From positions 1 to 64,000 of the forward strand of contig JAPDPX010000001.1 of assembly GCA_034506255.1 (NCBI GenBank): a stretch of DNA of 64,000 nt. The letters run 5' to 3'. This document shows positions 35,427-44,139 of the stretch, piece after piece; position 1 is the first letter of the stretch, and every line of letters begins with the position of its first letter. The position numbers and the translations under genes are program-made. The stretch comes from a candidate division KSB1 bacterium. Lineage in GTDB: Bacteria > Zhuqueibacterota > Zhuqueibacteria > Zhuqueibacterales > Zhuqueibacteraceae. Below the pieces are notes generated by a model. The model had not been told where the DNA came from and did not search any database. It saw nothing but the letters and a program-made list of their open reading frames with translations.

Positions 35427-36368
35427 TCAACCGATCGCATATTCCGGCTGCCAGCGCTGTGCCAGCCAGGCTGGACGGCGGGGCAGCCTCTCCACCAGGC
35501 AGGACTCGGTGCTCACCACAACGTTTCCCTGCTCGATCGCGATAAAGTTGCTCTGCAACTCATGCGCGCGGCCGCCCTCAAGTGATCCGCCCCCGTTGAG
35601 AAAACGCACCCCGTTGATCTCATACCCGGCATTGACATGAATGTGACCATGCAGCACAAGGTCAACGCGCTGCTCGGCAAACAGCCTGAGCAACTGGCTT
35701 TTGGTGTAGAGTTTGTTGAAGTGAAAATTCAAAAAGTCCCACACCGTTTCCACCGTGCTGCGCAGCGGTGGCGGGGCCATGAAACGCGAACGAAATTGAT
35801 GATGCAGCACGACCAGCTTGGGCTTGTGGCTGTGGCGGTGCGCAGTCATGAGACGCTTGAGCTGCGCCAACTCGCGGCCGGCCAGCCTGCCTTTGGCGGC
35901 CATGATGTTGGTCAGGGGCGAATAGGGGGCGATGGAGTTGGCGCCGAAGATCACAGCTTCATCGAGTATTTTGACAAAGGGAAAGGGCAGGGGGGCCAGG
36001 GGTTGTTGGGTATGGTGGAAGGCTTCGGAAAACCAGCGGGCGAATTGCAGCACCCGTTCCGTGTAATTGGTGCGGCGGCAGCGGTCGGGAAAGTCGGGGA
36101 TGTCGGTGGCGAGGTAAATGCCGCCAAAGATGTCGTGATTGCCGATGACCATGGTGAGGCGGCGCCAGTCCAGCAGCCCGTATTCGTCGAGCAGCCCGCG
36201 CAGGGCTTCAAAGTCCGCCGCGCAGGCATCATGGCTGACGTCGCCGGAGATGATGAGGTGATCGCAACCGCGGGCCAGCACCCACTCCAGCAGCCGTCGC
36301 GTTTTGATGAGATTTTCCGGCTTGTTCTCCACACAGATGTGAAGATCAGAGATGTGGGCAATTTTCAT
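35427..36368 (-). CDS. Calcineurin-like metallophosphoesterase
   Basis: 313 residues from ATG 36368 with the full metal-site series: ISDLH, GDVSHD, GNHD, LHHQ and GHIHVN. A dinuclear-metal phosphohydrolase. First gene of the leftward operon, between the shared promoter and the glycosyltransferase-like gene. It might release phosphate or pyrophosphate from a sugar nucleotide or lipid intermediate; not determinable. Confidence 0.92.
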   Translation of the reverse strand: MKIAHISDLHICVENKPENLIKTRRLLEWVLARGCDHLIISGDVSHDACAADFEALRGLLDEYGLLDWRRLTMVIGNHDIFGGIYLATDIPDFPDRCRRTNYTERVLQFARWFSEAFHHTQQPLAPLPFPFVKILDEAVIFGANSIAPYSPLTNIMAAKGRLAGRELAQLKRLMTAHRHSHKPKLVVLHHQFRSRFMAPPPLRSTVETVWDFLNFHFNKLYTKSQLLRLFAEQRVDLVLHGHIHVNAGYEINGVRFLNGGGSLEGGRAHELQSNFIAIEQGNVVVSTESCLVERLPRRPAWLAQRWQPEYAIG

Positions 36369-36611
36369 CCGCCCTCCGTGTCTTGGTCTGGTCGTCATTT
36401 TGTCGTCAATAGGATAGGCAGCGGCGATGAGGAAAAATTAAAAGGCGGGTTATTTGCTCGTTAAACTGCGCGCCGCCGTTTGCAGCAGCGGGCACACGGC
36501 CGGCGAATTGATCATATCGTCATCACGTCTTCACAGTCGAGTAACAAAGAGACTTTATACTTTCGACGACTGCTGTCTGCAACCTTGCCACCGAGTAAAT
36601 TGGGAGTCGGG
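36369..36611. promoter_or_regulatory. Divergent promoter region of the sugar cluster
   Basis: 243 bp between divergent start codons. It is visibly AT-richer than its surroundings. A rightward promoter candidate is TTCACA (36530-36535) with TTTATA (36554-36559), an 18 bp spacing. The leftward promoter is not obvious. No riboswitch or operator palindrome recognised. Confidence 0.4.
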
Positions 36612-37649
36612 ATGCGTCATTCGCCACGAGTCTTGTTCATCTGCGGCAGCCTGAATCAGACCACCATGATGCATCAGATTGCGCAGGCGCTGCCCGAATG
36701 TGACGTTTGGTATACGCCCTATTATGGCGATCCCCTGATCGAAAAACTGGCCCACCATGGCTGGCTGGAATTCAGCGTGCTGGGCGGGAAACACCGGGCG
36801 CGCGCGACAGCCTATCTGCAGCATCACGGCCTGCGCCTTGATCCGGGCGGCGTCGCACACGATTACGACCTGGTGGTGACCTGCAGCGATCTCATCATCC
36901 CCAAAAACGTGCGACGGCGCAAGATCGTCCTGGTGCAGGAGGGCATGACCGACCCCGAAAATTTCATGTTTCACCTGGTGAAGCATTTGCGCCTGCCGCG
37001 CTACCTCGCCAGCACCTCCACCACCGGTCTCTCCGGCCTCTACGAAAAATTCTGTGTCGCCTCGGAGGGCTACCGCCAGCTTTTTATCAGGAAGGGCGTT
37101 CCGCCGGACCGCCTGGTGGTGACAGGCATCCCCAATTTTGACAACGCGGCGCAGTACCGGCACAATGATTTTCCCCACCGGCATTTCGTGTTGGTGGCGA
37201 CCTCCGACACGCGCGAGACGTTCAAATTCGACAACCGCAAACGTTTTTTGCAGCGCGCCTGCGCCATTGCCGCCGGCCGGCCGATGATCTTCAAGTTGCA
37301 TCCCAACGAAATCTTCGCGCGTGCCGCCCGCGAAATTCGCGCCTGCGTGCCCGAGGCCACGATCTATCAGGAGGGCAACGTGCATCACATGATCGCCAAC
37401 TGTGACGTGCTGATCACGCAATATTCCTCGGTGGTCTACACCGGCCTGGCGCTGCAGAAAGAGGTGCACTCCTGTTTTGATCTCGAACAGTTGCGCGCCC
37501 TGGCCCCGATTCAAAACGGCGGCACCTCGGCGCACAACATCGCTGCGGTATGCCGCGAGCTGTTGTCCCGGCCCGCGGTCATGGTGCCGTCAGCATGGCC
37601 GGGCCGGCCGCCCCTTGCACCGGACCGCAGGAAAGCCTTTGCCGCATGA
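36612..37649 (+). CDS. Glycosyltransferase-like protein (CDP-glycerol/GT-B type), paralogue 2
   Basis: 345 residues from ATG 36612 (GGGAGTCGGG upstream). Nearly collinear with the protein at 34399-35409: VLFICGSLNQTTMMHQIAQ, VVTCSDLIIPKNVRRRKIVL, EGYRQLFIRKGVPP, MIFKLHPNEIFARAA, VLITQYSSVVYTGLALQKEV. The last ~20 residues differ (Pro/Arg-rich). First gene of the rightward operon; its stop overlaps the next start (ATGA). Likely a transferase for a related step or acceptor. Confidence 0.65.
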   Translation: MRHSPRVLFICGSLNQTTMMHQIAQALPECDVWYTPYYGDPLIEKLAHHGWLEFSVLGGKHRARATAYLQHHGLRLDPGGVAHDYDLVVTCSDLIIPKNVRRRKIVLVQEGMTDPENFMFHLVKHLRLPRYLASTSTTGLSGLYEKFCVASEGYRQLFIRKGVPPDRLVVTGIPNFDNAAQYRHNDFPHRHFVLVATSDTRETFKFDNRKRFLQRACAIAAGRPMIFKLHPNEIFARAAREIRACVPEATIYQEGNVHHMIANCDVLITQYSSVVYTGLALQKEVHSCFDLEQLRALAPIQNGGTSAHNIAAVCRELLSRPAVMVPSAWPGRPPLAPDRRKAFAA

Positions 37650-38485
37650 AACCGCGCGTAGTGACCATCATTCAGGCGCGCACGGGGTCGTCGCGTCTGC
37701 CCAACAAGGTGCTGCTGCCGCTCGGCGGCCGGACGGTGTTGGAGCGCATGCTGGAACGGGTGCGGGCCGCCCGCCATGCCGGCACGATCGTCGTGGCGAC
37801 GACCAGTGACGCAGCCGATGACGTGCTGGCTGCGCTCTGCCGGCAAATCGGCGCGCACTGCTTCCGCGGCCATGCCACCGATCTGCTCGACCGGCACTAC
37901 CGTGCGGCGCTTGCCTGGCAGGCGGAAGCAGTGGTGAAAATCCCCTCCGATTGTCCGCTCATCGATCCGGCGGTGATCGATCGCGTCATCGGAGAATATC
38001 TCGAACATGCCGGCACTTGCGACTACGTCAGCAATCTTCATCCGGCCAGTTTTCCCGACGGCAACGATGTGGAAGTGATGTCACGCACCGCCCTGGCCAC
38101 CGCCTGGCGCGAGGCACACCGGGATTTCGAACGCGAGCACACCACGCCCTTCCTGTGGGATCAGCCGCAGCGCTTTCGTTTGCGCAATGTCAGCATCGAT
38201 CTTCCCGGGAATTATGCCATGAGTCATCGCTACACCCTGGATTATGCCGAAGATTATGCCTTGATTCGCGCGGTCTTTGACGCCTTGCATCCCCGCCATC
38301 CCCTCTTCGGCGTCGCTGACATTCTGCACCTGCTGGAAGAACGGCCGGATTTGCGCCGGTTGAACCAGCGCTATCTCGGCGTGAACTGGTACCGTCATCA
38401 TCTCGACGCATTGCACACGATCCGGCCGGCGGACACACGCCTGCCGGATGATCCGGGCAAAAAGTATGAGCCTGTCACCCGCTGA
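37646..38485 (+). CDS. SpsF-like cytidylyltransferase
   Basis: 279 residues. VTIIQARTGSSRLPNKVLLP is the nucleotide-binding signature of the SpsF/NeuA-type cytidylyltransferases, followed by VKIPSDCPLIDPAVID (metal Asp), SFPDGNDVEVM and REHTTPFL-type EREHTTPFLWD. The family is found with NeuB-like synthases in spore-coat and surface polysaccharide clusters. It is the second cytidylyltransferase of this cluster, besides the NeuA-like one. It overlaps its neighbours by 4 and 20 bp. Confidence 0.88.
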   Translation: MKPRVVTIIQARTGSSRLPNKVLLPLGGRTVLERMLERVRAARHAGTIVVATTSDAADDVLAALCRQIGAHCFRGHATDLLDRHYRAALAWQAEAVVKIPSDCPLIDPAVIDRVIGEYLEHAGTCDYVSNLHPASFPDGNDVEVMSRTALATAWREAHRDFEREHTTPFLWDQPQRFRLRNVSIDLPGNYAMSHRYTLDYAEDYALIRAVFDALHPRHPLFGVADILHLLEERPDLRRLNQRYLGVNWYRHHLDALHTIRPADTRLPDDPGKKYEPVTR

Positions 38486-39329
38486 ACTCGAGCTGCTGCA
38501 ACAGCGCGCGCTGCGTGTGCGCGAACACGTCATCCGTCTGGCGACCAATGGCGGCTGCTTTCTCGGCGCCTCGCTCTCCTGCGCCGATGTCATCGTTTAT
38601 TTGTATTCGCATTTTCTCAATGTCAAAACTGGCAACCTCGACGATCCGGCACGCGACTATCTCTTTCTCTCCAAAGGGCACGATGTGCCGGCCCTCTATG
38701 CCATGTTTGTCGAGTTGGGCTGGCTGGAGGCGGCGCGGCTGCGCAATCATCTGCAAACCTGCGACGTCATCTACTGGCATCCCAACCGCGACATCCCCGG
38801 CGTCGAGTTCCATTCCGGATCGCTCGGGCATTTGCTCGCGGTGGCGGCCGGTGTCGCCTATGATTGCAAGCTGCGGCAGCAGCGCAACAAAATCGTGGTG
38901 TTGCTCGGTGACGGCGAGCTGAATGAAGGCTCGGTGTGGGAAACCTGTCTGGTGGCCGCCGCCCTGCGCCTGGAGAATCTCATCGCCATCGTCGATCGCA
39001 ACGGCTTTCAAGCCAATTTGCCGACCGAAGAGCTTGTGCCGCTGGAGCCGCTGGCGGACAAGTTTCGGGCTTTTGGCTGGCGGGTCGCGCAGGCCGACGG
39101 TCATGATTTCGTCTCGTTGCATCGCGCGCTCACCGGCTGGCCGCTGGCGGGCGGGCAGCCGCAGGTGCTGATCGCAGAAACCGTTCGTGGCAAGGGTTTG
39201 CCGAGCCTGGAAGGCCGTGCCGACCGCTGGTTTTGTGATTTCTCCTCCCGTGAGATCGAAGCCTTGCTGCGGGAACTGCACGGCGAAGAGGTGGAAGACC
39301 TGACCGCCACGGCGCTCACGGTGCGTTGA
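38466..39329 (+). CDS. Transketolase-like, N-terminal (TPP-binding) subunit
   Basis: 287 residues from ATG 38466. The TPP/Mg site is LLGDGELNEGSVWETCLVAA plus IVDRNGFQ; LSKGHDVPALYAMF and HSGSLGHLLAVAAGVAYD are transketolase N-half hallmarks. It forms a split enzyme with the next gene (3 bp gap). It should transfer a two-carbon ketol unit to or from a sugar phosphate. Its place in a NeuB cluster suggests that the acceptor or donor is an unusual aldose. Confidence 0.93.
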   Translation: MSLSPAELELLQQRALRVREHVIRLATNGGCFLGASLSCADVIVYLYSHFLNVKTGNLDDPARDYLFLSKGHDVPALYAMFVELGWLEAARLRNHLQTCDVIYWHPNRDIPGVEFHSGSLGHLLAVAAGVAYDCKLRQQRNKIVVLLGDGELNEGSVWETCLVAAALRLENLIAIVDRNGFQANLPTEELVPLEPLADKFRAFGWRVAQADGHDFVSLHRALTGWPLAGGQPQVLIAETVRGKGLPSLEGRADRWFCDFSSREIEALLRELHGEEVEDLTATALTVR

Positions 39330-39332
39330 GCC

Positions 39333-40244
39333 ATGACCTACGAAAGACTCTTGCTGAAGCTGGCCGAGCAGGATGACCGCCTGCTGGTGCTGACGGCGGA
39401 AAATCGCGCGGCCATTCGCAACCTGCCGCCGCGTCTCGGCCCGCGCTTCCTTGACACCGGCATTTGTGAACAAACACTGATCGGCATGGCCGCCGGCCTG
39501 GCCCTGCGCGGGCGCATTCCCGTGGTGCATGCGCTCGCCAGCTTTCTCACCATGCGCGCCTTCGAGTTCATCCGCACCGACATCGGCATTGCCCACCTCC
39601 CGGTGAAACTGGTGGGCTATCTGCCCGGGCTGCTGTCGGAAGCCAACGGGCCCACCCATCAGGCCCTGGAAGACATTGCCCTCATGCGTGCCATTCCCGG
39701 CATGCGGGTGTTTTGTCCCAGCGATCGCGAAGAGCTGCTGCTCGGCCTGCCGACCATCCTGCCGGACGCGCATCCCTGGTACATTCGCTTCAACCAGCAG
39801 AACTCCGATCTTATGCACAATCCGGTTTTCAAGATTGGCCAGGCCGAACTGGTGCTTGACGGCCAGGATGCCACCATTCTCACCCATGGCACTCTGCTGG
39901 TGGAGGCCTGCCGCACGGCACTGCTGCTCAAGGCCAGGGGGTTGAGCGTGCGGGTGCTCAATCTGCGCACGCTGGAACCGCTCGATGAGGCCGCCATTCT
40001 GGCGGCTGCGCGCGACACCCGCCTGCTGGTCATCATTGAAGATCACTTTGTGCGTGGCGGCCTCTGCAGCGCGGTGGCGGAATTGCTGGTCAACAAACCG
40101 CGGCGCGTCACCGTGCTGCCCTTCGCCCTGCCCAATCGCTGGTTCAAACCCGCGTTGCTGCACGAGGTGCTGGTGCATGAGGGATTCACCGCCGAACGCA
40201 TTGCCGAGCGCATTGCACTGGAGCTGATGAATTTTGGAAGGTGA
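39333..40244 (+). CDS. Transketolase-like, C-terminal subunit
   Basis: 303 residues covering the Pyr and C-terminal domains. GICEQTLIGMAAGLALRG contains the catalytic Glu that activates TPP; GPTHQALEDIALMRAIPGM is the conserved HQxxED region; ATILTHGTLLVEACRTALLL begins the C-domain. It is paired with the N-terminal subunit immediately upstream. Confidence 0.93.
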   Translation: MTYERLLLKLAEQDDRLLVLTAENRAAIRNLPPRLGPRFLDTGICEQTLIGMAAGLALRGRIPVVHALASFLTMRAFEFIRTDIGIAHLPVKLVGYLPGLLSEANGPTHQALEDIALMRAIPGMRVFCPSDREELLLGLPTILPDAHPWYIRFNQQNSDLMHNPVFKIGQAELVLDGQDATILTHGTLLVEACRTALLLKARGLSVRVLNLRTLEPLDEAAILAAARDTRLLVIIEDHFVRGGLCSAVAELLVNKPRRVTVLPFALPNRWFKPALLHEVLVHEGFTAERIAERIALELMNFGR

Positions 40245-40276
40245 ACATGCTTTGAGAACAGGCAGGAAGGTTGGAG

Positions 40277-41647
40277 ATGAAATCGAACGAGGAGTGGTCG
40301 CGGCGCAGTTATCCCGCAATTGCGCGCTCGCAAGCACTGTATGCGCGTGCCACCGGTCTGATTCCGGCACACACTCAAACCCTGGCGAAGGGGCCGGGGC
40401 AATACGTCCGCGGCGTCGCGCCCGTTTATCTCGAACGCGGCCGCGGTGCCCGGGTGTGGGATGTCGATGGCAATTGCTATCTCGACTACAACATGGCCAT
40501 CGGTCCGCTGGTGCTGGGCTATGCCCACCCCGCAGTCGATGAGGCCATTCGCCGCCAGCTCGACAGCGGCATCACCTTCTCGCTGATGCATCCTTTGGAA
40601 GTGGAGGTGGCGGAGTTGCTGGCCGGGGTGATCCCCAACGCCGAAGCGGTGCGCTTCAGCAAAACGGGCGCCGAGGTCACCAGTGCGGCAGTGCGGCTGG
40701 CGCGCGCCTTTACCGGCCGCGAAAAGATCCTCTGCTGCGGTTATCACGGCTGGCATGACTGGTACATCACCGTGACCGACCGGCGCCGCGGGGTTCCCGC
40801 CAGCCAGCTCGATTTGACCTACACCTTCGATTACAACGATCCCGCTTCGCTCGACGCCGCCCTCGATGCAGAAGTGGCGGCGGTGATCATGGAACCGGTC
40901 GTGTTTCAACCGCCACGCCCGGGCTTTCTCGAATACGTGCAGGAGAGTTGCCGCCGCCGGGGCGCGTTGCTGATTTTCGATGAGATGTGGACGGGCTTTC
41001 GTCTCGCCGTGGGAGGGGCGCAGGAATTTTTCGGCATCCAGCCCGATCTCGCCTGCTACTCCAAGGCGATCGCCAACGGCATGCCGCTCGCCGTGTTGAC
41101 CGGCCGCCGCGAGATCATGAAGCTGCTGGAGCGCGACGTCTTTTTCTTCACCACTTTCGGCGGCGAAGCGCTCTCGCTGGCCGCGGCGAAAGCAACGATT
41201 GCCGAAATTCGGGAGAAAAACGTTCCGGCCCATCTCGCCCGCCTGGGCAAAAAACTGAAGGAGGGTTACAACCAACTGGCAGCCCGCCTGGGAATGGATT
41301 ACACGCGCTGTGTCGGCTATGACTGCCGCACGCTGGTGACCTTCGATGAACGGGCGGCGCCGCCCCTGTTGTTGAAATCCCTGCTGCAGCAGGAGTTGTT
41401 GCGCTGTGGCATCCTGTGGTCCGGTTTTCACACGCTCAGCTTTTCCCACTGCGACGAGGATATCGATTACACCCTGGCGGCCTATGCCCATGTGTTGCCC
41501 CTGCTGGCGCGGGCGGTACGGGAGAACAAAGTGGCGGAGCATCTGCGCGGCGAACCGGTCGAGCCGGTGTTCCGCAAGACCAGCCATTTTCACAGCAAAC
41601 CGCGCCCGCCGCTGTCCACGGCCCCGGCGCGTCAACTGGAACCATGA
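40277..41647 (+). CDS. Class III aminotransferase (glutamate-1-semialdehyde aminomutase-like)
   Basis: 456 residues from ATG 40277, with AGGAAGGTTGGAG upstream. PLP fold type I: FSKTGAEVTSAAVRLARAF, CGYHGWHDWY, IFDEMWTGFR (cofactor Asp) and YSKAIANGMPLAV with the Schiff-base Lys. Sequence motifs are of the GSA-aminomutase branch, whose members in polysaccharide clusters aminate keto sugars. The ~40-residue C-terminal tail (from about LRGEPVEPVF) is disordered-looking. Confidence 0.9.
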   Translation: MKSNEEWSRRSYPAIARSQALYARATGLIPAHTQTLAKGPGQYVRGVAPVYLERGRGARVWDVDGNCYLDYNMAIGPLVLGYAHPAVDEAIRRQLDSGITFSLMHPLEVEVAELLAGVIPNAEAVRFSKTGAEVTSAAVRLARAFTGREKILCCGYHGWHDWYITVTDRRRGVPASQLDLTYTFDYNDPASLDAALDAEVAAVIMEPVVFQPPRPGFLEYVQESCRRRGALLIFDEMWTGFRLAVGGAQEFFGIQPDLACYSKAIANGMPLAVLTGRREIMKLLERDVFFFTTFGGEALSLAAAKATIAEIREKNVPAHLARLGKKLKEGYNQLAARLGMDYTRCVGYDCRTLVTFDERAAPPLLLKSLLQQELLRCGILWSGFHTLSFSHCDEDIDYTLAAYAHVLPLLARAVRENKVAEHLRGEPVEPVFRKTSHFHSKPRPPLSTAPARQLEP

Positions 41648-41730
41648 AGGCAAATTTCACCATGCCTCTTCCCGCCGGCTATCGCTGCGGCAGCAGGCGA
41701 TGACCGCGCGGCGAGTCAAGGGAGTCACTT

Positions 41731-42309
41731 ATGATGCTTCAACGCCCCGGTCGCCCGGCGGAAAATTTGCCCGCCAGGGCGGCCAAAATCAAACTGCTGC
41801 TCACCGACTGCGACGGCGTGCTCACCGACACCGGCGTTTACTATTCCGACGCCGGCGAGGAGTTCAAGCGGTTTTCGATTCGTGACGGCATGGGTGTGGC
41901 GCGGCTGCGCGAGCTGGCGGGGGTGGAAACCGGCATCATCACCGGCGAGCTTTCGCTGGCGGTGAAGCGCCGCGCGGAAAAGCTCAAAATCACCGAAGTC
42001 TATCTCGGCGTCAAATCCAAAATGCTCATGTTGGAGACGATTCAGGCAGTGAGCCAGCTGAGCAGTGAGCAAATCGCCTGCATCGGGGATGATGTCAATG
42101 ATCTTGAGATTTTGGCGGCAGTCGGGCTCTCGGCCTGTCCGCGGGACGCCATGCCGGTGGTGCGGCGCCGCGTCGATTATGTGTGCCGCGCGCGCGGCGG
42201 GCACGGTGCTTTTCGCGAATTTGCCGAGTTGATTATTGCCGCCAGCCGGCATTGTCAGCAGGGGGTGACGTTGCCCGCGGTCTGGCTTGGTGCCCAACCG
42301 GTGCGCTGA
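41731..42309 (+). CDS. KdsC-type HAD phosphatase
   Basis: 192 residues. Motif I is LLLTDCDGVLTDTGVYYSD (Asp26, Asp28), followed by FSIRDGMGVARLRE, GIITGELSLAVKRRA and CIGDDVNDLEIL. It matches 3-deoxy-octulosonate 8-phosphate phosphatase and the related nonulosonate-9-phosphate phosphatases. Next to a NeuB homologue this points to a phosphorylated synthase product. ATG 41731 has GGGAG upstream. Confidence 0.92.
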   Translation: MMLQRPGRPAENLPARAAKIKLLLTDCDGVLTDTGVYYSDAGEEFKRFSIRDGMGVARLRELAGVETGIITGELSLAVKRRAEKLKITEVYLGVKSKMLMLETIQAVSQLSSEQIACIGDDVNDLEILAAVGLSACPRDAMPVVRRRVDYVCRARGGHGAFREFAELIIAASRHCQQGVTLPAVWLGAQPVR

Positions 42310-42400
42310 ATCCCTGCTCCCCGGCGGCGCTCCGGGCAGGCAGCCTCTTTATCGCCGGCCCGGTCTGGTGATCGTTCCAATCGAAGAGGATAAAACAACC

Positions 42401-43312
42401 ATGCTGCAAGCAATGGCCAGAGTTATGGTGGCCGATCGCTGTATCGGCGACGGCATGCCGGTTTTCGTGATTGCCGAAATCGGCATCAATCACAACGGCT
42501 CGCTGGCGCTCGCGAAAAAGATGATCGACGGCGCCTGTTTCGCGGGTTGCGATGCCGTCAAGTTTCAAAAACGCACCCCCGAGCTGTGTGTGCCGCGCGA
42601 GCAATGGCATGTCGAGCGCGACACCCCCTGGGGGCGGATGAGTTACATCGATTACCGCCATCGCATGGAATTCGGCAGCGACGAGTTTGCCGAAATCGAC
42701 CGGCATTGCCGCGAACGCGGCATCATTTGGTTTGCCTCCTGCTGGGATGAAGCCGCGGTCGACTTCATCGCGCAATTCGACCCGCCGCTGTACAAGGCGG
42801 CTTCGGCCTCGCTCACTGATCATCCGCTGCTGCGCAAGATGCGGCAAACCGGCAAACCGGTGATGATTTCCACCGGCATGTCCACGCCGCAGGAGATCGA
42901 GCAGGCGGTGAAGGCCATTGGCACGGAGAATCTTCTCATTGCCCACTCGACCTCCAGTTATCCCTGCAAGCCGGAGGAGCTCAACCTGCGCATGATTCAG
43001 ACACTCAAACAGCGCTACCCCGGCAATCCGGTGGGATATTCCGGCCATGAGATCGGCCTGGCACCGAGTTGGGCGGCGGTGGTGTTGGGCGCAACTTTTC
43101 TGGAGCGCCACCTCACCCTCGATCGCGCCATGTGGGGCACCGATCAGGCCGCCTCAGTGGAGGTGATGGGCATGCACCGGCTGGTGGCCAACATCCGCGA
43201 CATCGAGCGTTCGCTGGGCGACGGCATCAAGCGGGTGTATGACAGCGAAGTCGACGTGCGCAGGAAGTTGCGCCGTTATCGCCAGGAGCAAAATCAAGCC
43301 GTGATGGTGTGA
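42401..43312 (+). CDS. NeuB-family sialic/nonulosonic acid synthase without SAF domain
   Basis: 303 residues from ATG 42401 (GAAGAGGA upstream). The TIM-barrel motifs are complete: FVIAEIGINHNGSLALAKKM, CDAVKFQKR, YKAASASLTDHPLL, MISTGMSTPQEIEQAV, AHSTSSYPCKPEELNLRMI and GYSGHEIGLAPSWAAVVLGA, then ERHLTLDRAMWGTDQAASVE. The usual C-terminal SAF/antifreeze-like domain (about 60 residues) is absent: the protein ends soon after the barrel. It should condense PEP with an aldose (or its phosphate). Confidence 0.92.
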   Translation: MLQAMARVMVADRCIGDGMPVFVIAEIGINHNGSLALAKKMIDGACFAGCDAVKFQKRTPELCVPREQWHVERDTPWGRMSYIDYRHRMEFGSDEFAEIDRHCRERGIIWFASCWDEAAVDFIAQFDPPLYKAASASLTDHPLLRKMRQTGKPVMISTGMSTPQEIEQAVKAIGTENLLIAHSTSSYPCKPEELNLRMIQTLKQRYPGNPVGYSGHEIGLAPSWAAVVLGATFLERHLTLDRAMWGTDQAASVEVMGMHRLVANIRDIERSLGDGIKRVYDSEVDVRRKLRRYRQEQNQAVMV

Positions 43313-44139
43313 TGACACTGCCGCAAATTCAACTGCTGACCTCGGCCGCCATTGTTGCAGCCGCGCTGCTGTTCCTGGTGCTGGAGCGCCGCTTTCCCTA
43401 CAACCGCGGCCAGAAGACCTGGCGCGAGGGGTTCCTCGATGATCTGGTGCTCTACAACTTTTTGCAGAGTTTTCTGCTCGGCCTGCTCATCTCGACCATG
43501 ATCGCCGCGATCGATGCCCGCACCGGCCTTTCGCGTCTGCGTCTGATTGCCGGCTGGCCGGTGTGGCTGCAGCTTGCCTTTTTTGTGGTGACGCACGATT
43601 TCTACATCTACTGGTTCCACCGCTGGCAGCATCACTCGAAGTATTTGTGGCGCCTGCACGAGGCACATCATTCTGCCGCGGCAGTGGACTGGCTGTCGGG
43701 GGTGCGCTCACATGCCGGCGAGATCCTCATCAACCAGACCGTCGAGTTTCTGCCCATCGTGCTGTTGGGTGCCGCACCGGAAGTGGCGCTCTACAAGGGC
43801 GCGGTCAGTGCCATCTGGGGAATGTACATCCATTCCAACCTGGATGTGCGCACCGGCGTGCTGCAGTTCCTGCTCAACGGCCCCGAGATGCACCGCTGGC
43901 ATCATGCCAATGACCCCGCTGCCTACAACAAAAACTTCGCCACCAAACTGGCAATTTGGGACTGGCTGTTCGGCACCGCCTATCTGCCCTACAACCGCAA
44001 AGCCAAACGCTATGGCCTGGATTACCGCTTCCCCAAGAATTATTTCCGCCAGCTCCTTTTCGCCTTTCGCAAATTTGAGGCGCCCGGGCCACTGCCGGGC
44101 ACCACAGAGGCTCACCCAAGCAGCGGACAGGGTACGTGA
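43312..44139 (+). CDS. Fatty acid hydroxylase/sterol desaturase-family membrane protein
   Basis: 275 residues with N-terminal membrane helices and the three His boxes HDFYIYWFH, HEAHHS and HRWHH that hold a di-iron centre. Members hydroxylate or desaturate lipids or cleave alkyl ethers. It begins on the last base of the neuB stop codon (TGATG), so it belongs to the operon and may modify the lipid part of a glycolipid. Confidence 0.88.
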   Translation: MTLPQIQLLTSAAIVAAALLFLVLERRFPYNRGQKTWREGFLDDLVLYNFLQSFLLGLLISTMIAAIDARTGLSRLRLIAGWPVWLQLAFFVVTHDFYIYWFHRWQHHSKYLWRLHEAHHSAAAVDWLSGVRSHAGEILINQTVEFLPIVLLGAAPEVALYKGAVSAIWGMYIHSNLDVRTGVLQFLLNGPEMHRWHHANDPAAYNKNFATKLAIWDWLFGTAYLPYNRKAKRYGLDYRFPKNYFRQLLFAFRKFEAPGPLPGTTEAHPSSGQGT

